Shown in pieces: positions 12,882 through 25,391 of a DNA stretch of 64,000 bases. A program made the translations under genes and the position numbers. How positions within the stretch are numbered: the first letter of the stretch is position 1; the number at the start of each line of letters is the position of its first letter. The notes under the pieces were generated by a model. It was given only the letters and a program-made list of their open reading frames with translations. It did no database searches and had not been told where the DNA came from. This DNA comes from Lotus japonicus. Taxonomy: Eukaryota; Streptophyta; Magnoliopsida; Fabales; Fabaceae. The stretch is from the NCBI RefSeq assembly GCF_012489685.1, contig NC_080043.1, forward strand, positions 82,104,292 to 82,168,291. The letters are read 5' to 3'.

Positions 12882-15800
12882 TTAAAACCTTGTCATCGGC
12901 TGAAGCATTTGAGAACCAGTTGAATGAGAAACCAACTGCTCCGAACTCAAGGGTCTTACTAGGTGGTGGGCACTCGCAGGGTTAGGAAGGCCCTGCCTAC
13001 TCATCTCTTTAGAACTGTTAATGCTTGATTCGGAGTGTGACGATTCCATCAATGTGCAAATCTGCTTGAAGGGTTAGCAAACAATGAAAAACCATATCAA
13101 TTATATAATTGTCCAATGGAAGAAGCGTATTAGATCAAGGATCGAGATCCTCTTTCTCCAAATGGTGCTCATTTCCTGTCCCAACCAATGAATTATGACA
13201 TGTCAATTAAAAAAATACTTGGATATGACATTTATAACCTTACATGAGTGGTTTTAAATTGACATGGCACAATCTCATTGGTGGGACAAGGAATGAGACA
13301 TCATTTTGCGACAGATGATCTTCATCCATAGATCAATCATTCGCGTGAATCCTTTAAACTTACCATTTCTAGGCGCTTCTTGTGGAGGTCATTTAACTGC
13401 AGGGAGTTTAAGCATAGCAGTAAGAATTCGCTTATTATAAGATATTGACTTTCTTAATTTGAGGAAAAGGAGGCAGAAGGGGAAGAGGGAGAAACAATTT
13501 GGTGCTCACAGGTTTGCTCTGGTACTTCTTCTCTTCACTTGAATATCCTGGAATTGTGAGATCCCAATTCTTTTCTGCATAAGTGACATGGGAAACAAAC
13601 AAGTAAATCAGCAAAGCTGTGTTGTCCATTCTTATCAAATATGATTTATAAAAAATAGAATGCTATCAATCCAAGCTTTCAAGATATGATCTTTTATACG
13701 TCATCCAAGCTTCAAATAATTAATGATATTCAAAGTAATGTTCAAAATAAAAGAAGGGAACAAAAAGCAGGGAGAGAGACCCAAAATAAAACAAGTCATT
13801 TTTTGATTACAGACAGACCCAAAATAAAGATGGAAAACTTCGCGACAACATCAAGCAGCCAGTCCCATGAAATTCCTACTTATTATCAAAACATCAGTTT
13901 ATACGTAGGCATCAAGGTCATACATATTATCGTTTGACATAAACTTTGGAGAGTAGTAACCACTAACATCCAGTATCCACTTCATCTTTAGACATATTAA
14001 TCTTATTTGCGTTCTGGAACAGGGGTATTCTACTAAGTGTATTAGATCTGACCATGAAAATCTGAGATACAAATATCAATTGGAATCCGATTTTTATTAA
14101 TTACGAGTCAATACTTTATCACTCTGCTAACAGAGAGTTGTAGATCAAACAAAGAACATAGAATACAAGCACAAACAACTGAGGTAAAAGAAACCCTGGT
14201 CAGGAAAGAACTAAAAGAGGACTAGAAAGAAAAGGATTGAAGCATATTATTAGACAAATAAACTGAAAAGATAGACAGTATATAACTTCCCCCCACCCCT
14301 CTTCACATGAGTCCCCAATATTCAGATCAGGGAGCAGATTTCACTACACAGACAAAAACCATAATGGCATTACGATACATCACTTGCATCACTTTTAACC
14401 AATACAATTCAGATAACATAATATTTTTTCTTATATAATCAATTACAGTAGCCAATAATACTCTAGTGGTAAATCTTGTGAACAATTCTTTAGTCTAACA
14501 GATAAACCATGGTTTGAAATATGTAATAGATCATTCTTCTTTCAAGGAGCCTAGATTGAAAATAAGAAATATTCACAACATACCTAAGTGTAGCAATAAA
14601 TCCTTGGACTCCAATGTTGATGATTTTCTATGTTTCGCCAAAACGCAACCATGTGTAGTTGCCTGCATATAAGAAAAAGATAAGCTTGCACTGAAAAAAG
14701 AGAAAAAAAATCTCACCTAAAAGTCTAAAACACTAAATCATTGACCATGGATATTAGCAGCAAAACACAGAAATAGAATAGAAGACATTTAGCATGATAA
14801 TTGATAAAATAGTTATTGATTGAAAAAGCAGCTCATCACTGTCATTAAATAAAAATTGCGCACTCATCATATAAGCACTAATAGGAAAACTCAAAACGTT
14901 CCCACTTTTTTCAGTATGACTCATTTACTATATACAAAACTGGGGAAAAAAGGATTCTCCATCACCATAACAAGCACAATTAGTACTGAAGTAGATGTAT
15001 ATTACATCTCAATGAGTCGTGCAACTATTAGCCACAGATCATACTATCAACAATGAGCATGACTCATTAAAGATTAATTATCAATCCCTCTAACTGAAAT
15101 TAACATGTATGCCTATCAGTTAAGTCTAGTTATGATAAAATCATTCCATTTATCAACTTCTCGAATACTAATTCATTCATGTTGGGTGAGCCTCAGCTCA
15201 CATGTTACCTCCCCTGATCTTCAGTGGCAAGGGTCTGCTTGCTAGCTCAAACTAAAATGAACATGCGTGCTTATTAGCTAAGTCTAATTATGATAAAATC
15301 AATATGGAAGGGTGAATCTTTAGGGGGGAAGTATATTGTTAGGAAACCACCCGTTAGTCATTCATAATATTAACTGCCCAATTGACAATCATTTATAATA
15401 AAGAGGGGCGAGAATAAATAGGGATAAAGAAGTTTTCATAACTGTCCAGTGGACAATAATTTGTAATAAAAGTGGGCTTCATTATATAGGGAAGGAGAAT
15501 AATGACACTTTTGAGCTGGTTTGGAGTTACTCTAGAGGGAAGGGCTCAGGTCTCTCAAAATACCTGGAAGCTGTTTCTATTGCATTCTGCCAGTTCCATC
15601 TCAGTTCTTGTAGGATTGGGGTCTAGTCTTAAAATTTTCTATTTTCAAATTACTTCTGAACCAGTTCTATCAACTGGTATCAGAGCTTCCCAAATCTAGG
15701 AGTCTTGCTGGTTCATGGTGTGCAAGAGAATGGAAGGACGGCTGGAATCTTTGGAGAAGAGTTTTGCAACATGGAGAAGAGAGATGGAGGCATCAAGGTA

Positions 15801-18800
15801 ATTCCAAGAAACATATGGAGAGCTTCAAGAGGCCAGGCATCAAGGGAACATGGAAGATATCCTAGAGAGCCTCGTGCATTCCTTGGGAAGGGGACCAGAA
15901 AATAAAGCAACTTCAGGGGCATCCGAAAACAGAGATAGAGGAAGAGGGACTGGTGGGTGGAACTTCAGTGGTCAGAAAGAAGACCGATGGAGAAGATTAG
16001 AAATCCGTATTTCCAGGGGAATGATGCTTACGGGTGGGTCAGTTGATTGTGGAGGTATTTCCAAGTTAAAGATGTATTGGAGGAGTAAAAGGCTTAGTAA
16101 TGACGGCTATGCAGGGAAGAGCTTTGACTTGGTTCCAATGGTGAATCTAGCACAGAAAAACCATCTCGGGAGGGGTTCAAGACTGCCGTTACCCAGAGGT
16201 TTCGACTGTCGATGATGTAGAACCCTTATGAACTGTTACCAGGGTTACAGCGGTGTGGAAAAATTCACGGAGCAATTTGAGCAGTATGTGTACCCTGTGA
16301 AGTACTGATAAAAAATATCTTAAGGAGATTTTCTTGAATGGTTTGCTGGGAAGAAATTGAAACAGAATTGAAATACACCCTGCAACTACACTATCAGACT
16401 TGAAGAACAATGCCCAAATGATTGGCGAATAAAAAAGAGCACTGGCCAAGGGAGGGTTCTCTTCAAGTAGTCAAGGAGGGACAACTTGTCGAAGCTATCC
16501 TTTATCCAAAACAATGACTTATGAAGCTAATTCGAGGCTCCTTGAGCAGACTAGCCAACAAGAAGGAGGCGAATGATTCAGAAATACAAATTAGCCAAAG
16601 CAGGAGAATCAGTGAGGTATTCAGCAATTAGTAGATTCAAAAGTTCTCTTGGAAGCAGATAAGGGGGTACTTTCAGAGGTAAGTTTACAGGAGAAGTTCA
16701 AGAAAGGGCTAATTTTAGGTGTGATGAGAAATACCATCAAAGTCATGCATGCAAGTACAAACAATTTCATGTGTTAATAATGGAGGAATGTTTATCAGAA
16801 TGAGAAGGTGATGAGTTTCTGCATGACCATAGATGAAGGAGCATTGTCTTAGAAGTTCACCTTGAAGACAAGGTGAAACTTGGGCAAAACTATTGATACC
16901 ACCCCCTAGCATAATGCCACCATCCCATTTCCAAAACGCTCTTGCAACATTTTACATACCACAAATTAAAATGCGGTATGTATATTTTAAAGTTATGAAC
17001 CGCAATCTAAAATGCGGTATACAATTTCAATTAACTGTTCCGCATTTTGTAAGTGCTGAGTTACTTTTTGTAATACATATCGCACTTTTCAATTTGCGGT
17101 ATGTAAGTGGCACTGGCGCACGACTTAAATTACAATTTAAAATAAAAAAAGGCACCATGAATCCGTGACGTGATGATGGTTTCACCTTTTGCCAAATATA
17201 AAAATATTAAATATGATAAGACCACTATGCACATCACTCTGCTACACACTTTCTTTGTATTTTCAATGGAAAAAATGCATACCGCAGCTTAAAGTGCGGT
17301 ACTTATTTTATTATGGCAACAGAGCTACCGCATTTTAAAATGTTGAATGTAATACACTCCGCGTTTTAAAAAGCGGTAGCTTTGTTACCATAAAAAAACC
17401 ATACCGCATTTTTAAAGTGCGGTAGCTGTGTTAGAATGTGAGGGGATGGCAGGGGAGTATAGAGTTAGGGGTATTTTTGGGTTTTGTAAAATTGGGGGAT
17501 GGTGGGAAAATGTGTGGGGATGGCATGAATAGTTTTGCCAGTGAAACTTTTGAGGGAGTATGATTAGTAATAATCAATTCATTAAGAAGGATCACAATAA
17601 GAAGAGGAGGAAGAGTGGTAACAGAAGATTTGAACCACAAGGATTTACAATTGATAGATGGTGGAGGTAGAGGAATAAATAGGGAAGTAGGGAGTTAGTA
17701 ACTGTTAAGTAGACAATAAATAGAAATAAAGGAGGGGCTGAAATAAATAGGGAAGAGGAATAGTAAGTGAGGTATTTCTGATTTGGTCGGGAGCATGGTA
17801 GTTAGAATCCATGAATCGTGAGATATGTATCGTGATTTGATGTGTTTTTCCCTTTAACGATGCAAATCGTCCACTTCTATTTTTTTATCGGTGCTCGAGT
17901 GCTGATCCCCCACCTCTGTTTATTTTGTCAGGCTTGGTCTACCACCCTCTCTTGCTTTCACAGCTTGGTTCCTCCTCTCCTTATTTTATTGCTACTGTTT
18001 GCAATTATTGACTTTTTTTAGGGATTAAGCACTTGAACTTTGTGCATAATTTTTTTGTATATGCATCCTACGATACATTAAACGATACGATTCACCATTC
18101 AGAGATTAGGGTCTTACAATACACGATACGTATCTCAATTTGATAACCATGGTCGGGAGTTTTCAGTAGTGGAAGAGGCCAAGTGTCTCAAATACCTGGA
18201 AGGAGTGTTTTCTAATCTCTTTTTGTATTAACATCTGAATCTTTGTTCTTGTATCAATGTGATACTTGAGCTAGGAGCCTAGGATTGAGTTTGCCTTAAA
18301 TAAATTTTATTTTTTTCTTCTATTGATTCTGATCCAGTTCAATTAGTTTGCTCTGGGCTTGAGGTTTCAATCCCCCCACATGACATCCACCTTTGACCCA
18401 GAGAGAGATCTCCCTCTCTAGTTTCCAATAGAAAAAACTAACTTCATTACTATGAATTTCAAATATAGTTAAAAAAATATTAATAACAAAGTAGAATATT
18501 TCCATGTGAGATATTTAGATAAGATGTGTGAGACATATGACCTCCTTTTTAGCATGCCCACTATATATGCATCAATCAAAATGAGGAAATAAAGTTAAGC
18601 ACATCAGAATCCTTACAGAATCAATGAAGTCATCAGCAAGCTCTAAAAGAAGATCTGTAACTTCAGGGTCCAGTTTACCCTGTGGATCCACCTGAAGGAC
18701 AGAAAATTACAATTCAAAATAGAACCATTAAACAAAGATTTGGAGAAAAATTCAAAGATAAGAAAAAACCTGTGCAACTAAATCCTGTATCTTTCTTTTC

Positions 18801-21800
18801 CCGAGGACTTGGTTTGTTGTTTCAGTTCCTTGGCTTGAACTTCCCCCTGGTGTAGTAGTTCCAGATGCAGTAGCATCTGGCTGCGATCCTGTTAAACTAA
18901 GTGTTTTTTGGCCTGTGGGCCCTGGTATCCTCGGGGATTGCTGTTGTTGTTGTTGATGAACAGATGCTTGTAGTTGAGATTGTTGTTGTGGCTGCTGTTG
19001 TATAAGTTGTTGCTGCTGCTGAGGCGGCTGCTGCTGCTGCTGATGCAGCTGAGGCTGTGCCATTGATTTCTGTTGCTGCATCACCTGGGACAACTGCTGT
19101 GGGCTCAGGGTCATAGAGCTTTGTGGAAGTTGAGTAGATGAAGCCAGCTGCTGCTGCCTCTGATGTTGTTGAAGACGTAATGGTGAAGCAGGGCCAGTCA
19201 TTGGTGGCATTTGCTTCATCCACTGTTGTTGTGTTAAAGAATTATGAACCATTGCAGGCTGTCCGTTTTGAGACAACCCAGACAACTGGGAATTCACAAA
19301 AGCAAGGGACGACGACCTTGGTAAACCTTGAACCTGCATTCAACAGCACTGTCGTGTCAATATTCTATCACGCTTCAATTCATTTTGAAAGATAATATAT
19401 ACAAATGGAAGCACACCTAAACTACAGTAATTCTAGATATTACTCCACATAAGGAACTCTAGTTACAGTTTAAGTGTATCAGATTTATTAGTAACTTTTT
19501 CATTATAACATCAAAAAATTATTCTCATATTCCTTTTTCCCTACCAATTTTTAAATGCAAGAAAAAACTTGTTTAGCTTTTGCATCAGTAATGAATGATA
19601 AGAGACACAACATTTAACTACTTTATGGATGAATTTTTTTTTTGTCTTTATCAACCATTAATATATATGGAAACAATTTAAATATTTTACATGGTCAATG
19701 TTTATCAATTAATTCAAGTTGTCAATCTAAGGGATTTCCCTAAAAAGAAAAAGGATAAACTAATCACCCCCCATGACATTGTGGCAAATCACATGCTTCA
19801 ATTCTGTCCTTTTGCTTATTTTCCTTTTTCTTACAGGATTGGTTATAAACCTATAAATATGGATCTGAAGTAATAAATGGATCCAACTTCCAGAGGTGGA
19901 CCAAAGCTGGAAAAAAAGCACCTCAATGAGACTCAAAAGAATAAGACTGGTTAGCTAATGAAAGTGAATCAGAGAGTGAACACAAGACAGGCTGAGAAGT
20001 TCAGGGAAGATAATGTCCACCATGAATTAGATCATTGGTAATCTATGAATCTGAAATGGACAAGAATTGAATGCAGACAGACAGTACAAGAGAGAGATAA
20101 AATGGAAGGTGGTAGGCAATTTGGAAGGTTTTATGCCATGCTTGTGTTCTCAAGACAAAAAGGTAATCCCACAAGAAAGATAAAATTTTACATTTTACCC
20201 TGCAATTACAAAGAAATAAGAATGACTAAATTCTGGCCATCCAAAATTATAAGACAAAATGAAGAACAGCAAAAGTAGGATAAATGTTCTACTCAAACAT
20301 TAAATTAAGACTTCGTAGAAAAATGACCATTTAAATGTTCTACTCAAAACTAATCAAATTGTGGTATGATGTTGAAAAGAGACTATATATTTGGCAATCT
20401 GGGAGCGTGGACTGTTGTAAAACAGTAAAAGAGCAAGTGCAATACATGTCCCAGTGTAAAAAATACTGTAGCTCTTAGACCATATATACATTTAAGATCT
20501 AAACCATGTCAGCACAACTGCACAAGACAACTTGGTTCTTCAAAGATATATGCAGAAGATCGCCAAGCTTAATGTTTCATAATTCCCTAAAAGAAGATCA
20601 AAAAACATAAAAAAATAGATTATACCTGCTGCCCATTAAGCGAACTCTGCTGTGATAGTTGCTGCCTTATTTGGCCCGGAGTCATCCGGAGCTGCTGAGC
20701 ATAAGCAAGGGCTCCAGCGGCTCTTAGTTGGGAGCTGAGATTCGGCGACCCCATCATCCCAATCGCTTGCATATTTTGCAGTGGTTGTCCGGCAGAATTA
20801 GCCGAAGAGAATTGAGAGGACTGGACTAGCCCACCTTTCTGCCTCGGCTATACAAAACATAAATTCTGTCAAAAACTTTTCTAATGTGAAGGCACAAAAA
20901 TGCAACTGATACTTCAATGATTAAAAGCTATAAAATCATCTCGTAAACAAAAAACACTGAGCAATTTTTGCATGATTATTGTGTCAATTGGGCACAATCA
21001 ATCAAAAGTTCAAGATACATTTAATAATATTAAAGAAGACATTATAACTAGCATTGAAATTATTTTATCTTCAACTATAATTGGTTAACAGAAATGTGTT
21101 GATGCATGAATTAATCAAAATCCATCATCACCCCGCACCCAAAATGATATACCTCTTTAAAAATTAATCCCCAAGTAGAGTCATCTTGGTTGTCGAGTGA
21201 TGCTACTTATAATGATGCAGTTCATCTCTTAGAGAGTTTGCATTAGTGATAGCCAGATTCAGAGTCAGTGAAGAGTCCGACTCAATTCTTGACAGAATAA
21301 GCTTTGTCGAGCTGTTGCCATTCCAATATGACGTGGCATCAGAGCTTTTATGACCAAGTGTCAAGTGGTCTAGAGTTCAGTTACTATTGCCCCGTTATAT
21401 TAATAAAGAGTTGAATTTGAGCACAAGTTAGGCGGGCTTGTGCATTGTCCACACATTAACGCCATGGAGGCCAGCACCACCATGGCCACAGTAGGCATTG
21501 TGCACCCATCCAAAACCCACGACGCCATGGCCACAAACTGACAACTCTGTATTAGAATAATAGGGCAACACGGATCGAGCTTCGGATCATTTAGTCATAG
21601 AGTCTGATACCATGTCATACCGTCAAGAATTAAATTATCTGAACTGCACACTTCACTAGCTCTGAATCTGGGTATCCCAAATGCAGATTCTCGAAAGATG
21701 AACTATATCATTCTAACCATCATAAAATAGTAAAACAATAATAACAAGACTTGATTGATTATGCCTAACAGACAAATGCAATTGATACTTCAACAGTAAA

Positions 21801-22365
21801 AAATTATAGCAAAGCTAAATGCAAAAACAATCAAAAACGAGTGAATTTATACCGAGGACAATAGGCTAAACTGTGCTCCGGCACCGGATAACATGGGGAA
21901 GTGGCTGCTCTGCCCCATCAACGACCGCGACAGATTGGCGCCGCCGCCTAATTGCTGCTGCTGAGCGGAGGCAGAGCCACCGAAGTTCATCTGTCCGCCA
22001 TAGAGTCCCGGCTGCTGCCTGGAGACACTGAACTGCTGCTGCTGCTGCTGCGGTTGAATTTGGTTGAGGCGCGACATGGAAGGCGAGCGTTGAAGCGTTT
22101 GGTGGAGTTGAAAGGTGGAGACATTAGGGTTCATATTCATGGCTTGCCCCTGCGCCTGTTGTTGCTGTTGTGGCTGCTGTAGCTGGTCTTGTGGGATTTG
22201 AGGGAGTGAAGGGGATTGTTGTTGTTGTTGCTGGGCGAGGTTGGAGTTTGAGATTGGAGAAGGGGATTGGATTGTAGGGTTTGAAGATGAGGGAATTGCG
22301 TTGGGAATTTGAGCTTGAGGGTCCATGGTGGTGGAGGGTGATGATCCACACGCGGGTTCCGCCAT
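12882..22365 (-). CDS. TAF12: TFIID subunit TAF12 (EER4/CKH1-like)
   Basis: General transcription factor subunit that pairs with TAF4 through a histone fold in TFIID. Eight coding exons: 21853-22365, 20626-20847, 18770-19333, 18617-18691, 14584-14662, 13510-13574, 13364-13396 and 12882-13061. All junctions are GT-AG, phases agree and the total is 576 aa. Residues 1-425 are Gln/Ser/Pro rich with long poly-Q runs. The histone fold begins at [11 protein letters not shown], continues [19 protein letters not shown] and [19 protein letters not shown], and is followed by [16 protein letters not shown]. The C-terminus ends [20 protein letters not shown], as in plant EER4-type proteins. In Arabidopsis this paralogue affects ethylene and cytokinin responses; that is family knowledge. 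Intron 4 (3954 bp) is enlarged by transposons, yet all splice sites remain intact. Confidence 0.95.
13139..13328. mobile_element. MITE in a TAF12 intron
   Basis: Imperfect terminal inverted repeats of about 65 bp; the left contains CCTGTCCCAACCAATGA and the inverted right CCTTGTCCCACCAATGA. TAGATCAA occurs just outside both ends (13131-13138 and 13329-13336), giving an 8-bp target duplication, perhaps 9 with a mismatch. There is no coding capacity. An 8-bp duplication fits a hAT-type parent. Confidence 0.75.
15700..16500 (+). pseudogene. degenerate gag of the gypsy-like element
   Basis: Piecing frames together gives gag-like words: RRLEI...[10 protein letters not shown] (where relatives have an F-G-D-Y-W motif), AMQGKALTWFQWWNLAQKN, and [11 protein letters not shown]. 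WFxWW followed by W..F...RF is typical of plant Ty3/gypsy gag (Retrotrans_gag). Several frameshifts and stops break it. No protease, reverse transcriptase or integrase follows, so the element was non-autonomous or internally deleted. Confidence 0.6.
16882..17540. mobile_element. non-autonomous Mutator-like element with CCGCA palindromes
   Basis: Flanked by a perfect 9-bp target duplication GTGAAACTT (16873-16881 and 17541-17549). The ends are GGGCAAAACTATTGATACCA and, inverted, TGGCAAAACTATTCATGCCA. Inside are at least eight copies of a CCGCA-TTTTAAA-TGCGG type palindromic word in two clusters, about 16970-17100 and 17280-17430. No transposase frame exists. A 9-bp duplication is characteristic of the Mutator superfamily. 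It lies inside the gypsy-like element, hence is younger. Confidence 0.85.
17794..18150. mobile_element. second short element with 9-bp target duplication
   Basis: GGTCGGGAG is present at 17785-17793 and 18151-18159. The ends are (C)ATGGTAGTTAGAATCC and, inverted, ATGGTTATCAAATTGAG, followed on both sides by related GAGATA..GTATCGTG words. There is no coding potential. It is probably a Mutator-type MITE inserted in the right LTR of the gypsy-like element. Confidence 0.75.
21207..21718. repeat. inverted pair of LTR-like ends in TAF12 intron 1
   Basis: About 21207-21370 and, inverted, 21585-21718 share a common order of words: TTAxAATGATxxAGTTCATCT, CCAGATTCAGAG, AATTCTTGAC and TATGACxTGGxATCAGA. 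The last word resembles an LTR 3' end followed by the tRNA-Met primer site TGGTATCAGAGC. So two retroelement ends lie head to head with about 215 bp between them, probably the product of rearrangement after insertion. Confidence 0.6.
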
Positions 22366-22519
22366 TGATGGGCTTGATATCGCGGTGTCTGTCGTTCTGG
22401 TGTGGCTGCTACGGTGCCGGCATGGCCGGAACTCGGAGGAGAAAGAATCGGAGGAAGGAGGAGGAAGACGCTGAATCTGGATCCTTTACACGTCACCCCT
22501 CTCAAGTTTCAACTCAATC

Positions 22520-24354
22520 CTAATTTTTCTTCTTTTGAAAATTAATTCTTCTGCATAGAAAAACAATTTTTTTTTATGTTGACCTGATTTCAAAATCAAT
22601 TTAAAAATTATGTATTGGTAAAATAGTTATATTTCTATGTACCAAAAAAAAATAGTTATATTTTTCAATTTAAACTATAGTTTTATTTTTTACAAAAATA
22701 ATATAACAAAGATCTCTCCATCTCTGGACTACAAGATAGTGCGTCAGTGACATGCAGGGGGGGTTGGGGGCAGCAGAAGCTCACTCCTAAATAGAAGCGT
22801 CGAGGAATCTTTTAGATGAGAGTTGTCCACCAACTGAGATTTCACTAGTCTAGGAGGATTTGAATTTGATGCAAAGTTTAACTATAGTCTAAGTTAACCC
22901 TAAAAATAAAGTATAAAAATAAAATGCTCTTTATGATTTTGTCCATAGGCAAGAAAGGTACGGGGTTCTCTTGGCATGCAGTGGTGGACTAGAAACTATG
23001 TGATTGATGTGGTTTGATCACCGTCTATGCACCGAGGGAAGTAGCTGAAATGGTTGCTGCTACATGTATTTGAGCAGCGAGGGATACGTTAGGTTTCAAA
23101 GGAAAGGGTAAGCAAAGAGCTAGGATGTTGTCATTATACCAAGAAACCCAGCAAACTGCATAGGTAGAGGTTGGAAAGGACTCTGTATTTTTCAGACATT
23201 GTGTCCCCTTTCAGTTAATTGAAAGTTCAAAAGTTCAAAGTGTTCAAACCTTCCATAAAAAAAAACTCAAAGAAACTATAGTTTAAGCTTTTATCGGTTA
23301 AATCTATATTTTCCTACTTCCCATTATTACAATTTATTTATTTTTGGAATGGAGAGGATAGAAGCCTGTAAAAACAACATCAAACGAGGATAAGATATTA
23401 AGATCTTACATATTTCTGTTTTGTTACACTTGGAAAGTTACTAAACAAGAAGATCTTGCCAAAAAGGGATCAAATTGGAAAGAAACTTCAACATCAGCAA
23501 AAGAGTTGCATCTCAAGACGTGTGATGGGTCGACGCATCCACAATCAAATTAAGATTACGGGGAACATGAGAGAAAATAACTAATCATTCTCAACCCAAC
23601 ATCTCTCAATTTGTTGTTATATTCTCTTTAAGCGAGTATCTATCAAGGTTTATATCATTAGTAAGAACATCAACAACTTCTCTGCAATTAGACAGAGATA
23701 CAACATCACGAAACCCCAACTCTCATACATAACGGAGGCCTAACTCTCCATTGAGTAACTCCGCAAGGAAAGAAACCCCTCGCCAAAACTGTATGAGAAG
23801 TTTGAAATTCATCTCTCATTTGAATCACAAAGAGCCCCTCATGCACTCATCTTGTTTGCATCAAGCAACCAACTTCCATCCACTGTGAGACGCATCAATT
23901 CTAAGTTCGTGACAACAACCGCAACATAAGGTGAACGTAGCGAGCTCCAATTCTGCCAACCGCGAAGAGCTAGCAAGATTTGACGAAGAAAATCGAGTTA
24001 AATATTACACTTTCGTTAGTATTCTTTATTTCATTGGTTTTTCCAAAACTGTTTTTTTAAAGGCGTTTTTTCAAATTTAGTGAAGTAGTATTCTTATTTT
24101 ATTATATGAAGAAATAATGCGGAAAAAATATTTCATCTAAATAAAACACAAGTAAGATTAACTTTTAAAATAATTCTTATCAAACAAGTTTTTTTTTAAG
24201 TAAAATAAAAGTATCTAAAAAAAAGTATCAAACTGGCCCCTATACACTTCAATACTCTACTCAAACGCTACTCACTAACATCTACTAGTGGTATTAATTC
24301 ACTTTAGGATAAATTATACATTTTGTTTTGGACAAAGATCCATACATTTTTTTG
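22520..24354. other. intergenic DNA upstream of TAF12
   Basis: Contains the TAF12 promoter (gene start 22365, minus strand). No clear TATA box at a fixed distance was found. No gene is supported. Confidence 0.4.
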
Positions 24355-24886
24355 GCTTAATTGCACTTTTGGTCCCCCAACTATTGTCTTTCTACGAAAA
24401 TCGTCCCAAAACTTCAAAATTAGCAAAAAAAACGTCATCCAACTATACATGTTGTTGCACTTTTGGTCTGCCGTTTGCCTTCCGTGAGAAAACTAACGTG
24501 AGAAGCTGATGTGGCTCTCTCACACGTGTCTCACGTGACTTTCTTCAGAGAGCTTGATGACTGGACAAGTCATATGCTTCTCACGTGACTCTAAAAGGGT
24601 TCCATGGTGAAGAAGACGATGGAGGAGGGAGTTGACCGTTGGAGCCTTTCAGAGTTACGTGAGAAACATGTGACTTGTCCAGTCATCAAGCTTTTGAAGA
24701 AAGTCACCTGAGACGCGCGTGAGGGAGCCACATCAGCTTCTCACGTTAGTTTTCTCACAGAAGGCAAACGACAGACCAAAAGTGCAACAACAAGTATAGT
24801 TGGAGGACATTTTTTGCTAATTTTAAAGTTTGGGGACGATTTTCGCAAGAAGGCAATAGTTGGGGGACCAAAAGTGCAATTAAGTC
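24355..24886. mobile_element. long-TIR MITE
   Basis: Arms of about 235 bp face each other across the whole element: the left begins CTTAATTGCACTTTTGGTCC and the right ends with its inverse. Further paired words are GAAAATCGTCCC/GGGACGATTTTC and GACTGGACAAGT/ACTTGTCCAGTC. The two arms nearly meet at about 24610-24640, so the transcript would fold into a long hairpin. The A/T-rich flanks hide the target duplication. Confidence 0.8.
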
Positions 24887-24899
24887 TTTTTTTTATAGG

Positions 24900-25037
24900 C
24901 AAATGTTAGTGGTTAGTTTTAGTAAGTTAGAAAATCCCTTCAAACTTCCCTTCCAGGATTCAAACCCTGGACCTTCTCCTCCCCAATCTTTATGTCCTCT
25001 AGCTCTTACCACTTGAGCTAACCCTCAACTTTTGCAA
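24900..25037 (-). mobile_element. tRNA-derived SINE copy 1
   Basis: On the minus strand it reads GGTTAGCTCAAGTGGTAAGA, then GAGGACAT, then GTCCAGGGTTTGAATCCTGG. The first resembles a tRNA A box and the last a B box, so it has an internal RNA polymerase III promoter. Two related copies lie near 53180 and 54240 on the plus strand. It cannot fold as a complete tRNA. Confidence 0.65.
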
Positions 25038-25391
25038 ATGTATAAAACCTTACTTGAAATCGAAACACATCTACCAAAAAAAGGAAAATACATTAGATCA
25101 TCATAATGATGTTGCTTTCTTTAACAGTTTTGTCTTGTTGCTAAGGAGGAAGAGGAAGATGTGCTGAAGGTTTATTTTAACAGATTTGAAAGAATAACTT
25201 CTGTTAGATAGTTGTTTGTTTTTATGTTTCCAGTTTCCACTGTAGATAAAGGGAGGGAGGGAGGGAGAGAGAGATCTATGTTTCTAGATAGTAATGATGA
25301 TGAAAAAAATGTGGAGCTCAGATTCCCTAATCCCTTCTATCATTTTTTCTTGTAATCATTCCTATTATACTCTGGGGGGTAATTTTCCCTG

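Larger units (their letters stand above)
15337..18341 (+). mobile_element. decayed Ty3/gypsy-like LTR retrotransposon in TAF12 intron 4
   Basis: The left LTR is about 15337-15672 (TGTTAGG...CTATCA), followed by TGGTATCAGAGC at 15675-15686, the primer-binding site for initiator tRNA-Met. A diverged right LTR is recognisable from about 17690 to 18341 by shared words (AATAAATAGGGA, CTCAAATACCTGGAAG). The interior retains only gag remnants. Two younger short elements sit inside it (16882-17540 and 17794-18150). It is opposite in orientation to TAF12. LTR ends are approximate because the copies differ at many positions. Confidence 0.7.

Noticed and set aside
18897..19223. 108-codon minus-strand frame of Ala/Thr/Ser inside TAF12
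   Set aside because: It is the shadow of the poly-Q coding exon in another frame.
22137..22505. 122-codon minus-strand frame overlapping the TAF12 start
   Set aside because: Different frame from the TAF12 exon, proline/asparagine rich through overlap with the poly-Q coding region; no support.
24900..25037. Functional tRNA gene
   Set aside because: A- and B-box words are present but there is no acceptor stem or anticodon arm that pairs; it fits a SINE better.
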